DNA of 64,000 nt from Azospirillum agricola. Lineage in GTDB: Bacteria; Pseudomonadota; Alphaproteobacteria; Azospirillales; Azospirillaceae. Position 1 is the first letter of the stretch, and every line of letters starts with the position of its first letter. The stretch is taken from positions 1 to 64,000 of the forward strand of contig NZ_JAGINM010000006.1 in the NCBI RefSeq assembly GCF_017876095.1, in the 5' to 3' direction. Of this stretch, positions 1 through 9,251 are shown one piece after another. The notes under the pieces are model-generated. The model did not search any database. It was not told the origin of the DNA and was given only the letters and a program-made list of their open reading frames with translations. The position numbers and the translations under genes are program-made.

Positions 1-3000
1 CTGAGCGTGGTGATCGCCGGGGTTCCGGCGGGGGCGACGCTCTCGGCCGGCACGGACAACGGGGACGGCACCTGGACGCTGACCGGCGCCCAGCTTTCCG
101 GTCTGACCTTGACCCCGCCGGATGATTTCAGCGGCAGCTTCGGGCTGACGGTGACGGCGACCGCTTCGGTCAACGGTACCCAGGCCAGCCACAGCGAGGC
201 GCTCACCGTGACCGTGGCGCCGGTCGCCGACACGCCGACCCTGACCGTCGCTTCGGCCAGCGGCCTGGAGGATCACGCCATCGCGCTTGCGATCGGCAGC
301 GCCCTGGTCAGCCCGGCGCTGGGCGAGACGCTGGGGATCGTCGTTGCCGGGGTTCCGGCCGGCGCGGTGCTGTCGGCCGGCGTCGACAACGGCGACGGGA
401 CTTGGACGCTGACCGGCGCCCAGCTCGCCGGGCTGACCTTGGCGCCGCCAGAGAACTACAGCGGCAGCTTCGCCCTGACCGTCACCGCGACGGCGGCGGT
501 CAACGGCACCCAGACCAGCCATTCGGAGACGCTGAGCGTCACCGTCGCCGCCGTGGCCGACACGCCGAGCCTCGCGGTCCTGCCGGCCTACGGCCGCGAG
601 GACCAGGTGATCGGCCTGAACATCGCCTCGCATCTGGCCGACATCGACGGATCGGAGACCTTGAGCGTCACCCTGTCCGGCGTGCCGACCGGGGCGACGT
701 TGTCGGCCGGCGTCCGCAACGCCGACGGCAGCTGGACGCTGACCGGCGCCCAGCTCTCCGGGCTGACCTTGACGCCGCCCGTCAACTTCAGCGGCAGCAT
801 CGCCCTGACGGTGACGGCGCGCGCGACCGAGGCGACCGGCGGTTCGGCCACCACCACGACCAGCCTGCCGGTGATCGTCACCGGCGTCGCCGACACGCCG
901 ACCGTGACCGTCTCGGCGGCCAGCGGCGCGGTCGACACCGCCATCCCGCTCAGCATCGGCGCGGCGTTGCAGGACACCGACGGGTCGGAGACGCTGTCGG
1001 TGCGCATCTCCGGCATCCCGGCCGGGGCGCGGCTGTCGCATGGCCAGCTCACCAGCTCGGCCGGCGGCTTCACGGTGTGGACGCTGGCGCCCGGCGATCT
1101 CGCCGGGCTGACGATCACGCCACCCTGCCACTACACCGGGGTGATGACCCTCGGCGTCCGCGCCATCTCCACCGAATCCGACGGGGACAGCGCGCTCGGC
1201 GCGGCGAGCACCCTCGCCGTCACCGTCACCGGGTCGGGCAGCTCGGTGATCTCGTCCGGCGTCAACCTCAACCTCGGCGTCGTCGCCGGGGTGGAGGACA
1301 CGCCGGTGGCGCTGAACCTGCTGGGCGGGCTGACCGGCCTGCTCGGCTCGGTGACGCTCGACTCGGTGGTCGTCACCGGGGTGGGCAACGCCACGCTCAG
1401 CGCCGGGGTGAGGCTGGCCGACGGCTCCTACCTGCTGACGCCGGCCCAGCTCGCCGGGCTGACGCTGATCCCGCCGCACGACGTCTCGGGCGACTACAGC
1501 CTGAGCGCCACGGTCAACCTCGGCGGCAGCCAGCTCGGGACCAGCCTGTCGGCCTCGATCGGGGTGCACGTCGTCGGCGTCGCCGACGCGCCGACCCTGT
1601 CGGTGGCGGCGGCGGCCGGGGCCTACGCCACCGCGATCCCGCTCTCCATCACCGGGGCGCTGACCGACACCAGCGGGACCGAGAGCCTGCACTACATCCT
1701 GGGGGTGGCGGCCGGCGCCCACCTGTCGGCCGGCATCGACAACGGCGACGGCACCTGGACGGTGCTGCCCTCGCAGCTGTCCGGCCTGAAGGTGACGCCG
1801 CCCTACGGCTTCTCCGGCACCTTGCCGATCACGGTGACCGCCGTGTCGCAGGAGGTTGGCGGCGCCACCGCCTTCACCCAGAAGACGCTGGCGGTCACCG
1901 TCGCCCCGGCCGCCGGGGCGGTGCTGGCGGCCCTGCTCTCGGCGGTGCCGCTCAACGGGGTGGAGGACGTCGGGCTCGATCTCGGCGCGACCCTGCTGTC
2001 GCTCAACCTCGGCAGCATCGCCTCGGTGTCGATCAGCGGCATCCCGGCGGGAGCGACCCTGTCGTCGGGCGGGCTGCTCAACATCAGCGCCAACAACATC
2101 AGCGTCGGGCTGCTCAGCGGGCTGAAGCTGAACATGCCGGCCAACTATTCGGGCGACTTCCAGCTGACCACCACGGTCAAGCTGGTCGGCGGGCTGATCA
2201 CCATCAACAAGGACATCGCCGTCCATGTCGCCCCGGTGGCCGACCTGCCCGTCCTGTCGGTCGGGGCGACCGTCAACGGCACCGAGGACCAGGCGATCGG
2301 CCTGAACATCAGCGGCAGCCTGCTCGACCTCGATGGGTCGGAATCGCTGTCCTTCACCGTCGCCGGCCTGCCGGTGGGGGCGCGGCTCAGCGCCGGCCAC
2401 GTCAACCCGGTCAGCGGCGCCTGGACGCTGACGGCCAGCGAGCTGCTCGGGCTGAAGCTGCTGCCGCCGCCCGACTTCAGCGGCTCGCTGACCCTGTCGG
2501 TCGGTGCCGTGGCGTCCGAGTTGCTGGGGGCGGCCGGCGTGACGCTGAAGCCGCTGACCGTCACCGTCGCCCCGGTCACCGACACGCCGATCCTGGCGCT
2601 GCCGTCCGCCGTGGGTTCCGAGGACCAGCCGATCGCCCTGACCATCGGCGTCGCCGCCGGCGACATCGACGGGTCGGAGAGCATCACCGGCCTGGTGGTG
2701 TCCGGGCTGCCCACGGGGGCGACCCTGAATCGCGGCACGTCGCTCGGCAACGGGTCCTATTCGCTGACCACCGCCGACCTTGTCGGGCTGACCATGACCC
2801 CGCCGGCCAACTACGCCGGCACCCTGGCGCTGACCGTGACGGCCACCGCCAAGGACGGCACCGCCGCCTCGGCCTCGGCCAGCGGCACGCTGTCGGTGAC
2901 GGTCAAGCCGGTGGCCGATGCGCCGTCGCTGACGGTGGCCGACGTCACGGTCCACCAGGGCCACGACGCCAGCCTGTCCATCGGCGCCGCCCTGCTCGAC

Positions 3001-4212
3001 GCCGACGGGTCGGAGGTGCTGTCGGTGGTGGTCGCCGGCCTGCCGGCGGGCGCCCGCCTGTCGGCCGGGCTGAACAACGGCGACGGAAGCTGGACGCTGA
3101 CGGCGGCCCAGCTCGCCGGGCTGAAGCTGCACACCCCGGCCAGCTTCTCGGGCGACCTCGCCCTGACGGTGACCGCCCACGCGCTGGACGGCTCCATCGG
3201 GCCGTGCAACCAGTCGCTGGCCGACCGCACGGCCACCCTGACCGTGCATGTCCAGCCGGAGACCGGCGCCCCCGTCCTGGCCCTGCCGGACGTGACGGTG
3301 CTGGAGAACGCCTCGGTCCTGCTCGACCTCGGGGTCGGGGTGCCGGGGCTGGACGTCGCGGCCAACGTCAGCGTCACCGTCGCCGGCCTGCCGGTGGGGG
3401 CGAGCCTGTCGGCCGGGACGCACAACCAGGACGGAAGCTGGACCCTGACGGCGGCGCAGCTCGCCGGGCTGCGGCTGACGCCGCCGCACGACAGCACCGA
3501 CGACTTCACCCTGACGGTCACGGCGTCGGCGCAGGTCGCCGGAGCCGCTGCGCTGGAGGCCACCGGGTCGCTGCACGTCAACGTGCTGCCCGACTTCGGC
3601 GGCGGCCTTTCGCTGAACGCCGGCTTCGCCATCGCGCCGTCGCTCGGGCTGTCGGCGCTGGGCACCCAGATCGTCGCCGGCGCGACGATCGCGCTGGGCA
3701 CCGGCTTCCACGACGGCGACTGCCTGACGCTCGGCGGCCTGCACACCGAGACCGACGCCTCGGGCCATCTGGTGATCGCCGGCACCGGCATCCAGGTGAG
3801 CGGCGGCGGGTACGACACGGCCAACCACACGCTGACGCTCAGCGGCGAAGCCTCGGCCTCGGTCTACCAGTCGGTGCTGCGCTCCATCCGTCTCGACCCG
3901 TCGGACGACGCGGGATCCCGCTCCATCGCCATTGACCTGTTCGACCATGACGGGCACGCTATGCCGCTGGGTCATCAGGCGATCACGCTGGATGTCGGGC
4001 TCGGTGCCTCCACGGCCACCGGAACGGTGCTGAGCGGCGTGCTGGGCCTGCTGGACGGCGGACACGACGGCGTGGTGGCGGCGGCGAACGCGCTGGGACA
4101 GGATGTGGGGTCGCTCGCCGACGCCCTCCTCCACAACAGCGGGGACGGCGGCGTATCCTCGACGCTGCCGGACGATCCTCTCCACAACGCGGCAAATTAT
4201 CTGCATGCTTAG
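1..4212 (+). CDS. Giant Ig/cadherin-like repeat adhesin (3' part)
   Basis: The frame is open from the left edge, so the N-terminus is missing. The visible 1403 codons hold about eleven tandem domains of 90-115 residues. Each has a core like LSAGVDNGDGTWTLTGAQL, then LxGLxLxPPxxFSG, a beta-rich stretch, and an ADTPxLxV linker that starts the next domain. The last ~200 residues lack this core and end in LHNAANYLHA. Such Ig/cadherin-like arrays are typical of type I secreted biofilm adhesins (BapA/LapA style), but no RTX calcium repeats or transporter genes are visible here, so the secretion route is inferred. The stop overlaps the next gene's ATG, which suggests translational coupling to a regulatory module. 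Ligand unknown. Confidence 0.8.
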   Translation: MSVVIAGVPAGATLSAGTDNGDGTWTLTGAQLSGLTLTPPDDFSGSFGLTVTATASVNGTQASHSEALTVTVAPVADTPTLTVASASGLEDHAIALAIGSALVSPALGETLGIVVAGVPAGAVLSAGVDNGDGTWTLTGAQLAGLTLAPPENYSGSFALTVTATAAVNGTQTSHSETLSVTVAAVADTPSLAVLPAYGREDQVIGLNIASHLADIDGSETLSVTLSGVPTGATLSAGVRNADGSWTLTGAQLSGLTLTPPVNFSGSIALTVTARATEATGGSATTTTSLPVIVTGVADTPTVTVSAASGAVDTAIPLSIGAALQDTDGSETLSVRISGIPAGARLSHGQLTSSAGGFTVWTLAPGDLAGLTITPPCHYTGVMTLGVRAISTESDGDSALGAASTLAVTVTGSGSSVISSGVNLNLGVVAGVEDTPVALNLLGGLTGLLGSVTLDSVVVTGVGNATLSAGVRLADGSYLLTPAQLAGLTLIPPHDVSGDYSLSATVNLGGSQLGTSLSASIGVHVVGVADAPTLSVAAAAGAYATAIPLSITGALTDTSGTESLHYILGVAAGAHLSAGIDNGDGTWTVLPSQLSGLKVTPPYGFSGTLPITVTAVSQEVGGATAFTQKTLAVTVAPAAGAVLAALLSAVPLNGVEDVGLDLGATLLSLNLGSIASVSISGIPAGATLSSGGLLNISANNISVGLLSGLKLNMPANYSGDFQLTTTVKLVGGLITINKDIAVHVAPVADLPVLSVGATVNGTEDQAIGLNISGSLLDLDGSESLSFTVAGLPVGARLSAGHVNPVSGAWTLTASELLGLKLLPPPDFSGSLTLSVGAVASELLGAAGVTLKPLTVTVAPVTDTPILALPSAVGSEDQPIALTIGVAAGDIDGSESITGLVVSGLPTGATLNRGTSLGNGSYSLTTADLVGLTMTPPANYAGTLALTVTATAKDGTAASASASGTLSVTVKPVADAPSLTVADVTVHQGHDASLSIGAALLDADGSEVLSVVVAGLPAGARLSAGLNNGDGSWTLTAAQLAGLKLHTPASFSGDLALTVTAHALDGSIGPCNQSLADRTATLTVHVQPETGAPVLALPDVTVLENASVLLDLGVGVPGLDVAANVSVTVAGLPVGASLSAGTHNQDGSWTLTAAQLAGLRLTPPHDSTDDFTLTVTASAQVAGAAALEATGSLHVNVLPDFGGGLSLNAGFAIAPSLGLSALGTQIVAGATIALGTGFHDGDCLTLGGLHTETDASGHLVIAGTGIQVSGGGYDTANHTLTLSGEASASVYQSVLRSIRLDPSDDAGSRSIAIDLFDHDGHAMPLGHQAITLDVGLGASTATGTVLSGVLGLLDGGHDGVVAAANALGQDVGSLADALLHNSGDGGVSSTLPDDPLHNAANYLHA

Positions 4213-5419
4213 GAAACTGCGCGTTCTGTGTGTCGACGACAGCCCTTGCATGCGGGACATGCTGGCCACCAGCCTCGTGCGCCTCGGCTACGAGGTGGTG
4301 GCCGCCGGTGACGGCGCGGAGGCCCTGGCGGCCCTGCGCGCCGACCCCAGCATCTCCCTGGTCATCAGCGACTGGATGATGCCGGGCATCACGGGGGTGG
4401 AGCTGTGCAAGCGGATCCGCGACCTGCCGCGCCCCAACCACATCCATGTGATGCTGCTGACGGCGCGGCAGGGGCAGGAGAATTTCCTGGAGGCGATGGC
4501 GGCCGGCGCCGACGATTTCCTGAACAAGCCGGTGGACATGCCGACCCTGGCGGCCCGCCTGCGGGTGGCCGAGCGGATCCTGACCCTCCAGCAGCGCATG
4601 CAGCGCAACAACACGCTGCTGGCCCAGGCCAACCAGAAGCTGCGCACCGCCTACCGCCGCCTTCAGGAGGACATGGAGGCGGCGGCCCGCGCCCAGCGCA
4701 GCCTGCTGCCCAAACCGTCGATGACGCTGGGGGCCGCCCACTTCCTGTCGTCCCTGACCCCCTCGATCGAGATCTCCGGCGACGTCTACAATTACCAGGA
4801 GCTGCCGGACGGCTCGGTCGGCTTCTATGTTCTGGATGTGGCCGGGCATGGCGCCCGCGCCGCGCTCCTGTCGGTCATGCTGTGCCGGCTGCTGACGGTC
4901 GAGGCCTTCGTCAGCAAGGAGGACGGGATCACCCCGCGTCCGCCCCACGCCATCGTCGCCGACCTCAACCGGCAGTTCCAATGCGACGACAACGTGACCG
5001 ACTATTTCACCATGATCTGCGGCGTGCTCGACCGCGACGGCCGGACGATGCGGATCTGCCAGGCCGGCCACCCGCACCCCGTCGTCCTGCCGGCACGGGG
5101 CAAGCCGCGCGTCGTCGGCACCGGCGGCTTTCCGGTCGGCCTGTTCGAGGAGGCCGATTACGCGAGCATCGAGATTTCCCTGGCACCCGGCGACCGGGTG
5201 TTTTTCTATTCCGATGGGGTGACCGAATGCGCGTCGCCCGACGGGTCGCTCTATGGGGTGGAGCGGCTGCTCCAGGTGCTGGAGCTGACGCGCTCCGCTC
5301 CGCTGGACCGGATGGTGGCGACGTTGCAGGCCGAGCTGCGCGGCTGGCACCAGCGCGACAGCTTCGACGACGACATCTCGGTCGTCGCCTGTGAGAGCAT
5401 CGCGACCGAGGTCTGCTGA
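4205..5419 (+). CDS. Response regulator with PP2C (RsbU-type) phosphatase domain
   Basis: 404 residues. The N-terminal receiver domain (about 1-125) has the acidic pair D11/D12 and phospho-acceptor D56 (VISDWMMPG). A coiled-coil-like linker (about 135-175) follows, then a SpoIIE/PP2C phosphatase domain (about 185-400) with the metal-site motifs SGDVY, LDVAGHG and DDDISVV. Proteins of this design dephosphorylate a STAS anti-sigma-factor antagonist when the receiver is activated; that partner is encoded 62 bp downstream. The ATG at 4205 was chosen because it begins MLRKLRVLCVDDS; the frame runs further upstream but only antisense to the adhesin reading. It overlaps the adhesin stop by 8 bases. 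Confidence 0.9.
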   Translation: MLRKLRVLCVDDSPCMRDMLATSLVRLGYEVVAAGDGAEALAALRADPSISLVISDWMMPGITGVELCKRIRDLPRPNHIHVMLLTARQGQENFLEAMAAGADDFLNKPVDMPTLAARLRVAERILTLQQRMQRNNTLLAQANQKLRTAYRRLQEDMEAAARAQRSLLPKPSMTLGAAHFLSSLTPSIEISGDVYNYQELPDGSVGFYVLDVAGHGARAALLSVMLCRLLTVEAFVSKEDGITPRPPHAIVADLNRQFQCDDNVTDYFTMICGVLDRDGRTMRICQAGHPHPVVLPARGKPRVVGTGGFPVGLFEEADYASIEISLAPGDRVFFYSDGVTECASPDGSLYGVERLLQVLELTRSAPLDRMVATLQAELRGWHQRDSFDDDISVVACESIATEVC

Positions 5420-5481
5420 CCGCCGAAGAGAGTCCCGCCAGGGAAGAACGACCCAAGAAGAACGAGAAGGGAGTCTGCGCA

Positions 5482-5820
5482 ATGATCAAGTCACAAACCA
5501 TCGGTCCGGTCCTGGTGCTCGCCGTCGAAGCGCCGCGCCTCGACGCGGCGCTCGCCGTGCGGTTCCGGGAGGAGATGCTCCAGCATCTCGCCGAGGAGCC
5601 GGGCCGGGTGGTTTTCGATTTCTCCGGGGTGACCTTCCTCGACTCCAGCGGGCTCGGCGCCCTGGTGTCGGTGGTCAAGCGGGTGAACCATCACTGCAAG
5701 CCGGTGCTCTGCGGCCTCCAGCCGGCGGTCCGCACGATGTTCGCCCTGACCCGGATGGACAAGGTGCTTCAGGTCCGGGGCACCGTCGACGAAGCGGTCG
5801 CCAGCCTTGCCGCCGAGTGA
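5482..5820 (+). CDS. STAS-domain anti-sigma factor antagonist
   Basis: 112 residues, a single STAS domain. The loop TFLDSSGLGAL (residues 51-61) carries the conserved phosphorylatable serine, S56, in the position of SpoIIAA S58. In partner switching the unphosphorylated STAS protein binds the HATPase kinase and frees its other target; the kinase phosphorylates S56 and the PP2C protein upstream reverses this. An AGAAGGGAG ribosome-binding site lies before the ATG. The 3' end overlaps the next gene by 14 bases, so stoichiometric translation with the kinase is likely. Confidence 0.9.
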   Translation: MIKSQTIGPVLVLAVEAPRLDAALAVRFREEMLQHLAEEPGRVVFDFSGVTFLDSSGLGALVSVVKRVNHHCKPVLCGLQPAVRTMFALTRMDKVLQVRGTVDEAVASLAAE

Positions 5821-6304
5821 CGACCGGCCGGCGCCCGAGGCGGCGTTCCTCCTGGCGGTCGCCAGCGACCTGGAGAATGTCCGTCTCCTGGCCGAGGCGG
5901 CCTGCCGGGCGCTCGCCCCCGTCCTCAGCGACGAGGATCTCATCAAGGTCGAGATCGGGCTGGTCGAGGCGGCCAACAACGTCGTGCTGCACGCCTGCCG
6001 GGGGCGCGGTGAGCACAGCATCCGGCTGTCCTGCCTGCTGCGTGACCGGACGGTGACGCTGCTGCTGGAGGATGACGGCGTGCCGCCCGACGGCGATCTG
6101 AACCGTGGCGGCGCCCCTGCCGACGGAACGGCCATCGATGGGGCGGCCGTTCTCTGCGACGGCACCGACGATGCCGCCCTGCCGGACGGCATGGCCGAAT
6201 GCGGGCGGGGACTGTGGCTGATCCGCCAGTGCTTCAGCTCGGTGCATTTCGATTCGCAGGACGGCATCAACCGGGTCTGGCTGCGGTTCGACCGGGGGGC
6301 GTGA
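5807..6304 (+). CDS. RsbW-like HATPase anti-sigma regulatory kinase
   Basis: 165 residues with a GHKL ATPase fold. The N-box reads EIGLVEAANNVVLHA (about residues 45-59), the ADP-binding D-x-G element is LLLEDDGVPPDGD, and a GRGLWLIRQCF lid segment follows near the C-terminus. It is predicted to phosphorylate the STAS protein upstream and to sequester a target, either a sigma factor or another effector; no sigma gene is visible nearby. The only in-frame start compatible with the domain is TTG at 5807, inside the STAS gene. An insertion of about 25 residues between the D-x-G and lid motifs is longer than in short RsbW proteins. Confidence 0.85.
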   Translation: MPPSDDRPAPEAAFLLAVASDLENVRLLAEAACRALAPVLSDEDLIKVEIGLVEAANNVVLHACRGRGEHSIRLSCLLRDRTVTLLLEDDGVPPDGDLNRGGAPADGTAIDGAAVLCDGTDDAALPDGMAECGRGLWLIRQCFSSVHFDSQDGINRVWLRFDRGA

Positions 6305-6306
6305 GC

Positions 6307-6334
6307 GTCCGCTTGTCCCGGTCCGCTTGTCCCG
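6307..6334. repeat. Tandem 14-bp duplication between convergent genes
   Basis: GTCCGCTTGTCCCG occurs twice head to tail, directly after the stop of the RsbW-like gene and before the 3' end of the convergent hybrid kinase. It may be a replication-slippage product. No hairpin terminator with a T-run is visible in this gap. Confidence 0.7.
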
Positions 6335-6361
6335 TCCACCGCCCGTCCGGTCCGCGCTGCG

Positions 6362-9199
6362 TCAGTCCGCGTCGCGGGCGTCCGTCTCGAGCGCGGGCGC
6401 GCGGCCCGGCCGGTCCACCTGGAGCCGGTCGATCGCCTCGGCGAGCGTCGAGATCTTCACCGGTTTCAGGAAAAAGGCGTCGGCCCCGGCCTCGATCGCC
6501 GAGGCCTGGTCGACCATCCGGCTGTAGCCCGTGTAGAGGATGCAGGGCAGGTCGGGGCGCCGGTCCTTCAGTCGGCGGATCAGGGTGATGCCGCTGATGC
6601 CCGGCATGGTCTGGTCGGTGATGACGAGGTCGAAGGCGTCGGGATCCTCCTCGAACGCCTCGATGGCGTCGCGCGGGTCCTCGCAGACCGCCACCTCGTG
6701 GCCGATCCGCTCCAGCCCGACCGACACCATGTCGCCCATGTCGCCCTCGTCGTCCACCACCAGCACCCGGCAGCGGCGGCGGGCATGGAGCCGCGCCACG
6801 TCGGCGAACTCGTCGGCTTCCTCCGCCGGGGCGGTGTCCGCGCAGAGCGGGATGAAGACGCGCATCACCGAGCCGGCCCCCGGCTGGCTGCACACGACCA
6901 GACCGCCGCCATGCGCCTGGACGATGCCGAACACCACGGCAAGGCCGAGGCCGGTGCCCTCGCCGAGATCCTTGGTGGTGTAGAAGGGGTCGAAGGCCTT
7001 GGCCATCACCGCCTCGTCCATGCCGGCGCCGCTGTCGGAAACCTCGAACAGGACGTGCGGCTGGCCGAGCCGGGGCGGCAGCACCTTCTGGACCGTCCAG
7101 CCGGCCTCGGCGCCGTCGCCGGCCGGGTCGGTGTCGCCGTTCCACAGCCGGGCGGCGACGTCGATGCGTCCCGTCTCGTCGGGCAGCGCGTCGCGGGCGT
7201 TGATGGCGAGGTTGACCAGCACCTGGACGAGCTGGGTGCCGTTCGCCCGCATCCGCGGCAGCTCGTCCGGGACGGCGATCTCCAGCGTCACGCTGGACGG
7301 GATGGCGGAGCGCAGCAGGATCGCCGCGTCCTCCAGGATGCGGCCGGGCAGGGTGGGGGCCAGGGCGGCGTTGCCCGCCCGCGAGAAGGCGAGGATCTGG
7401 TGGACCATGTCCTTGGCGCGGTCGCACACCCGGCGGATGCGCCCGGCGTAGTCGCGCTGCGGGGTTCCCGCCGGCAGGTCGCAGAACAGGAAATCGGCGT
7501 AGCCGGAGACGGCGCCCAGCAGATTGTTGAAATCATGGGCGATGCCGCCGGCCAGCCGGCCGACCGCGTCCATCTTGTCCATCTGCGACAGGCGGCGTTC
7601 CAGGTCGACCCTCTCGCTGGCGGCGGTCAGGCGGGCCGAGACGTCGCGACCGATGATCACCACGTCGCCGTTGAGCCGGCGGGTGAAGCGCAGATCCATC
7701 GCCGCGATGCGGACGCCGAAGGGCGTGCGGTAATTCTCGATCACCCCTTCCCAGGAGCCCTCGCGCTCCAGCGCGTCGAAGACGCCCAGCTCGGTGCGGC
7801 GGCGGGTGGTGTCGGGGTCCTCCAGCGATTCCATGTGCTGGCCGAGCACGGCGTCGGCGTCCCGCGCGCCCACCAGATCGCAGGCGGCCTGGTTGAGGTA
7901 GAGGATGCGCTGGGCGGCGTCGAGCAGGACGATCATGTCCGGCGTGGAATCGATGGCGGCGATCATGCGCTCGACGTCGCGCGCGTTGCGGATGACCATC
8001 TCGCGCAGTTCCCGACGCTCGGCCTCCGAACGGCGCAGGTCGTCGAGCGCGCGGGCGATGTCGCCGATCTGGTCGCCGCGCTCCAGCATGTGCGCCGGCA
8101 GCGGGATGTGGTGGTTGCCGGAATCGAGCATGCGCACGGCGGTGCGCAGATGCTCCAGCGGCACCCCCGCCATGCGGTGGACCAGCGTGCGCAGGACGAG
8201 CAGGAAGACTCCGAGGATGGCCAGGGTGGTCAGCCCGAACAGCAGCATGCCGGTGTCGAATCCGGGCAGCGGCACGTCCAGCAGGATGTATTGCGGGTAG
8301 TCGCTGTCCAGACGGGGCAGCGGCAGCCCGACGCGGTGGACGGTGCCGCCGCCCGGCAGGTTGCGGATGCCGGAGAAGGGCGCCCCGGCGTGCAACGCCC
8401 GCGCCTCCTCGGCCGTGAGGTCGCCGAGCCGTCCGTCCTCGTCGACGGTCGGCTCCTGGCCGATCCGCGTCCGGTCGTCGGCGAAGACATAGTGGCCATC
8501 CACCGTCAGGATCGCCAGGCGGCTGCCCGGCACCGCATGCTCGACCGACTCGCCGATGCGCAGCCAGTCGAGGGCGTCGATGTCGTAGCCGATGACCCCG
8601 ACGACCTCCTGGTCGATCATCAGGGGTTCGACATGGGTGGAGACGCCGGCGGCGCTGCCGGGATCGGGCCGCAGGCCATGGACCTGCGCCCGTCCGGATT
8701 CCGCCGCCCGCTCGATCAGCGCGCGGTCGGTGTCGTCGAGCGGCTCCCCCTGCTCGATCCGCCCGTTGCGCCGGGAGAAGACCGTCGCGTCGGGCGCCGC
8801 GACGGGGCCGCCGTGGGTGGAAGGTTCGCCCGCATCGGCCAGACGCGGCACGATCCAGAACTGCGACAGCTCCGGCGCGCGGGCGATGGCGCGGCGGCCC
8901 AACTCGTCGAGCGCCGCCCGCTGCACGTCGGGGCTCTCGTTGTGCGCCGCCACCGCCAGTCCGATCAGACGGGCTCCCTCCAGGGTCCGGGAGCGGGCGT
9001 CGGCGACGCGTTCGCGCACCTCCCGCGCCAGGGCCTGGGCCTGCTCGCCCGCCAGCCGGTCGCGTATGCCGGTTCCGGCCCACTGCGCGGCAAGCAGGAC
9101 CATGGCCGTCAGCAGGATGGCCGTCACGGCGGCGGCCCGGATCAGTCGCTTCGACAGGGTGTCGGGGGCCGCGACGGCCGTCTCTTGGGAGTAGGGCAT
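6362..9199 (-). CDS. Membrane hybrid sensor histidine kinase (Cache-HAMP-PAS-HisKA-HATPase-REC)
   Basis: 945 residues. TM1 lies at about 20-42, a large periplasmic Cache-like sensor at about 45-305 and TM2 at about 308-332. HAMP (335-390) and PAS (400-520) regions follow. The HisKA box GGIAHDFNNLL carries the predicted phospho-histidine H555. The HATPase domain has N, G1 (DSGAGMD) and G2 (GEGTGLGLAVV) boxes, and a C-terminal receiver has its phospho-Asp in LVITDQTMPG (about D863). The HDFNN-type box is typical of hybrid kinases that autoregulate through an attached receiver. The LuxR-type regulator gene 52 bp upstream on the same strand is the likely partner. The ligand cannot be told. The ATG at 9199 has a weak ribosome-binding site. 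Confidence 0.9.
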   Translation of the reverse strand: MPYSQETAVAAPDTLSKRLIRAAAVTAILLTAMVLLAAQWAGTGIRDRLAGEQAQALAREVRERVADARSRTLEGARLIGLAVAAHNESPDVQRAALDELGRRAIARAPELSQFWIVPRLADAGEPSTHGGPVAAPDATVFSRRNGRIEQGEPLDDTDRALIERAAESGRAQVHGLRPDPGSAAGVSTHVEPLMIDQEVVGVIGYDIDALDWLRIGESVEHAVPGSRLAILTVDGHYVFADDRTRIGQEPTVDEDGRLGDLTAEEARALHAGAPFSGIRNLPGGGTVHRVGLPLPRLDSDYPQYILLDVPLPGFDTGMLLFGLTTLAILGVFLLVLRTLVHRMAGVPLEHLRTAVRMLDSGNHHIPLPAHMLERGDQIGDIARALDDLRRSEAERRELREMVIRNARDVERMIAAIDSTPDMIVLLDAAQRILYLNQAACDLVGARDADAVLGQHMESLEDPDTTRRRTELGVFDALEREGSWEGVIENYRTPFGVRIAAMDLRFTRRLNGDVVIIGRDVSARLTAASERVDLERRLSQMDKMDAVGRLAGGIAHDFNNLLGAVSGYADFLFCDLPAGTPQRDYAGRIRRVCDRAKDMVHQILAFSRAGNAALAPTLPGRILEDAAILLRSAIPSSVTLEIAVPDELPRMRANGTQLVQVLVNLAINARDALPDETGRIDVAARLWNGDTDPAGDGAEAGWTVQKVLPPRLGQPHVLFEVSDSGAGMDEAVMAKAFDPFYTTKDLGEGTGLGLAVVFGIVQAHGGGLVVCSQPGAGSVMRVFIPLCADTAPAEEADEFADVARLHARRRCRVLVVDDEGDMGDMVSVGLERIGHEVAVCEDPRDAIEAFEEDPDAFDLVITDQTMPGISGITLIRRLKDRRPDLPCILYTGYSRMVDQASAIEAGADAFFLKPVKISTLAEAIDRLQVDRPGRAPALETDARDAD

Positions 9200-9251
9200 G
9201 GAATGCTCGACCGCGTGGAGGCCCGATGGGGGGCCTCGCGATGGGAGGGCG

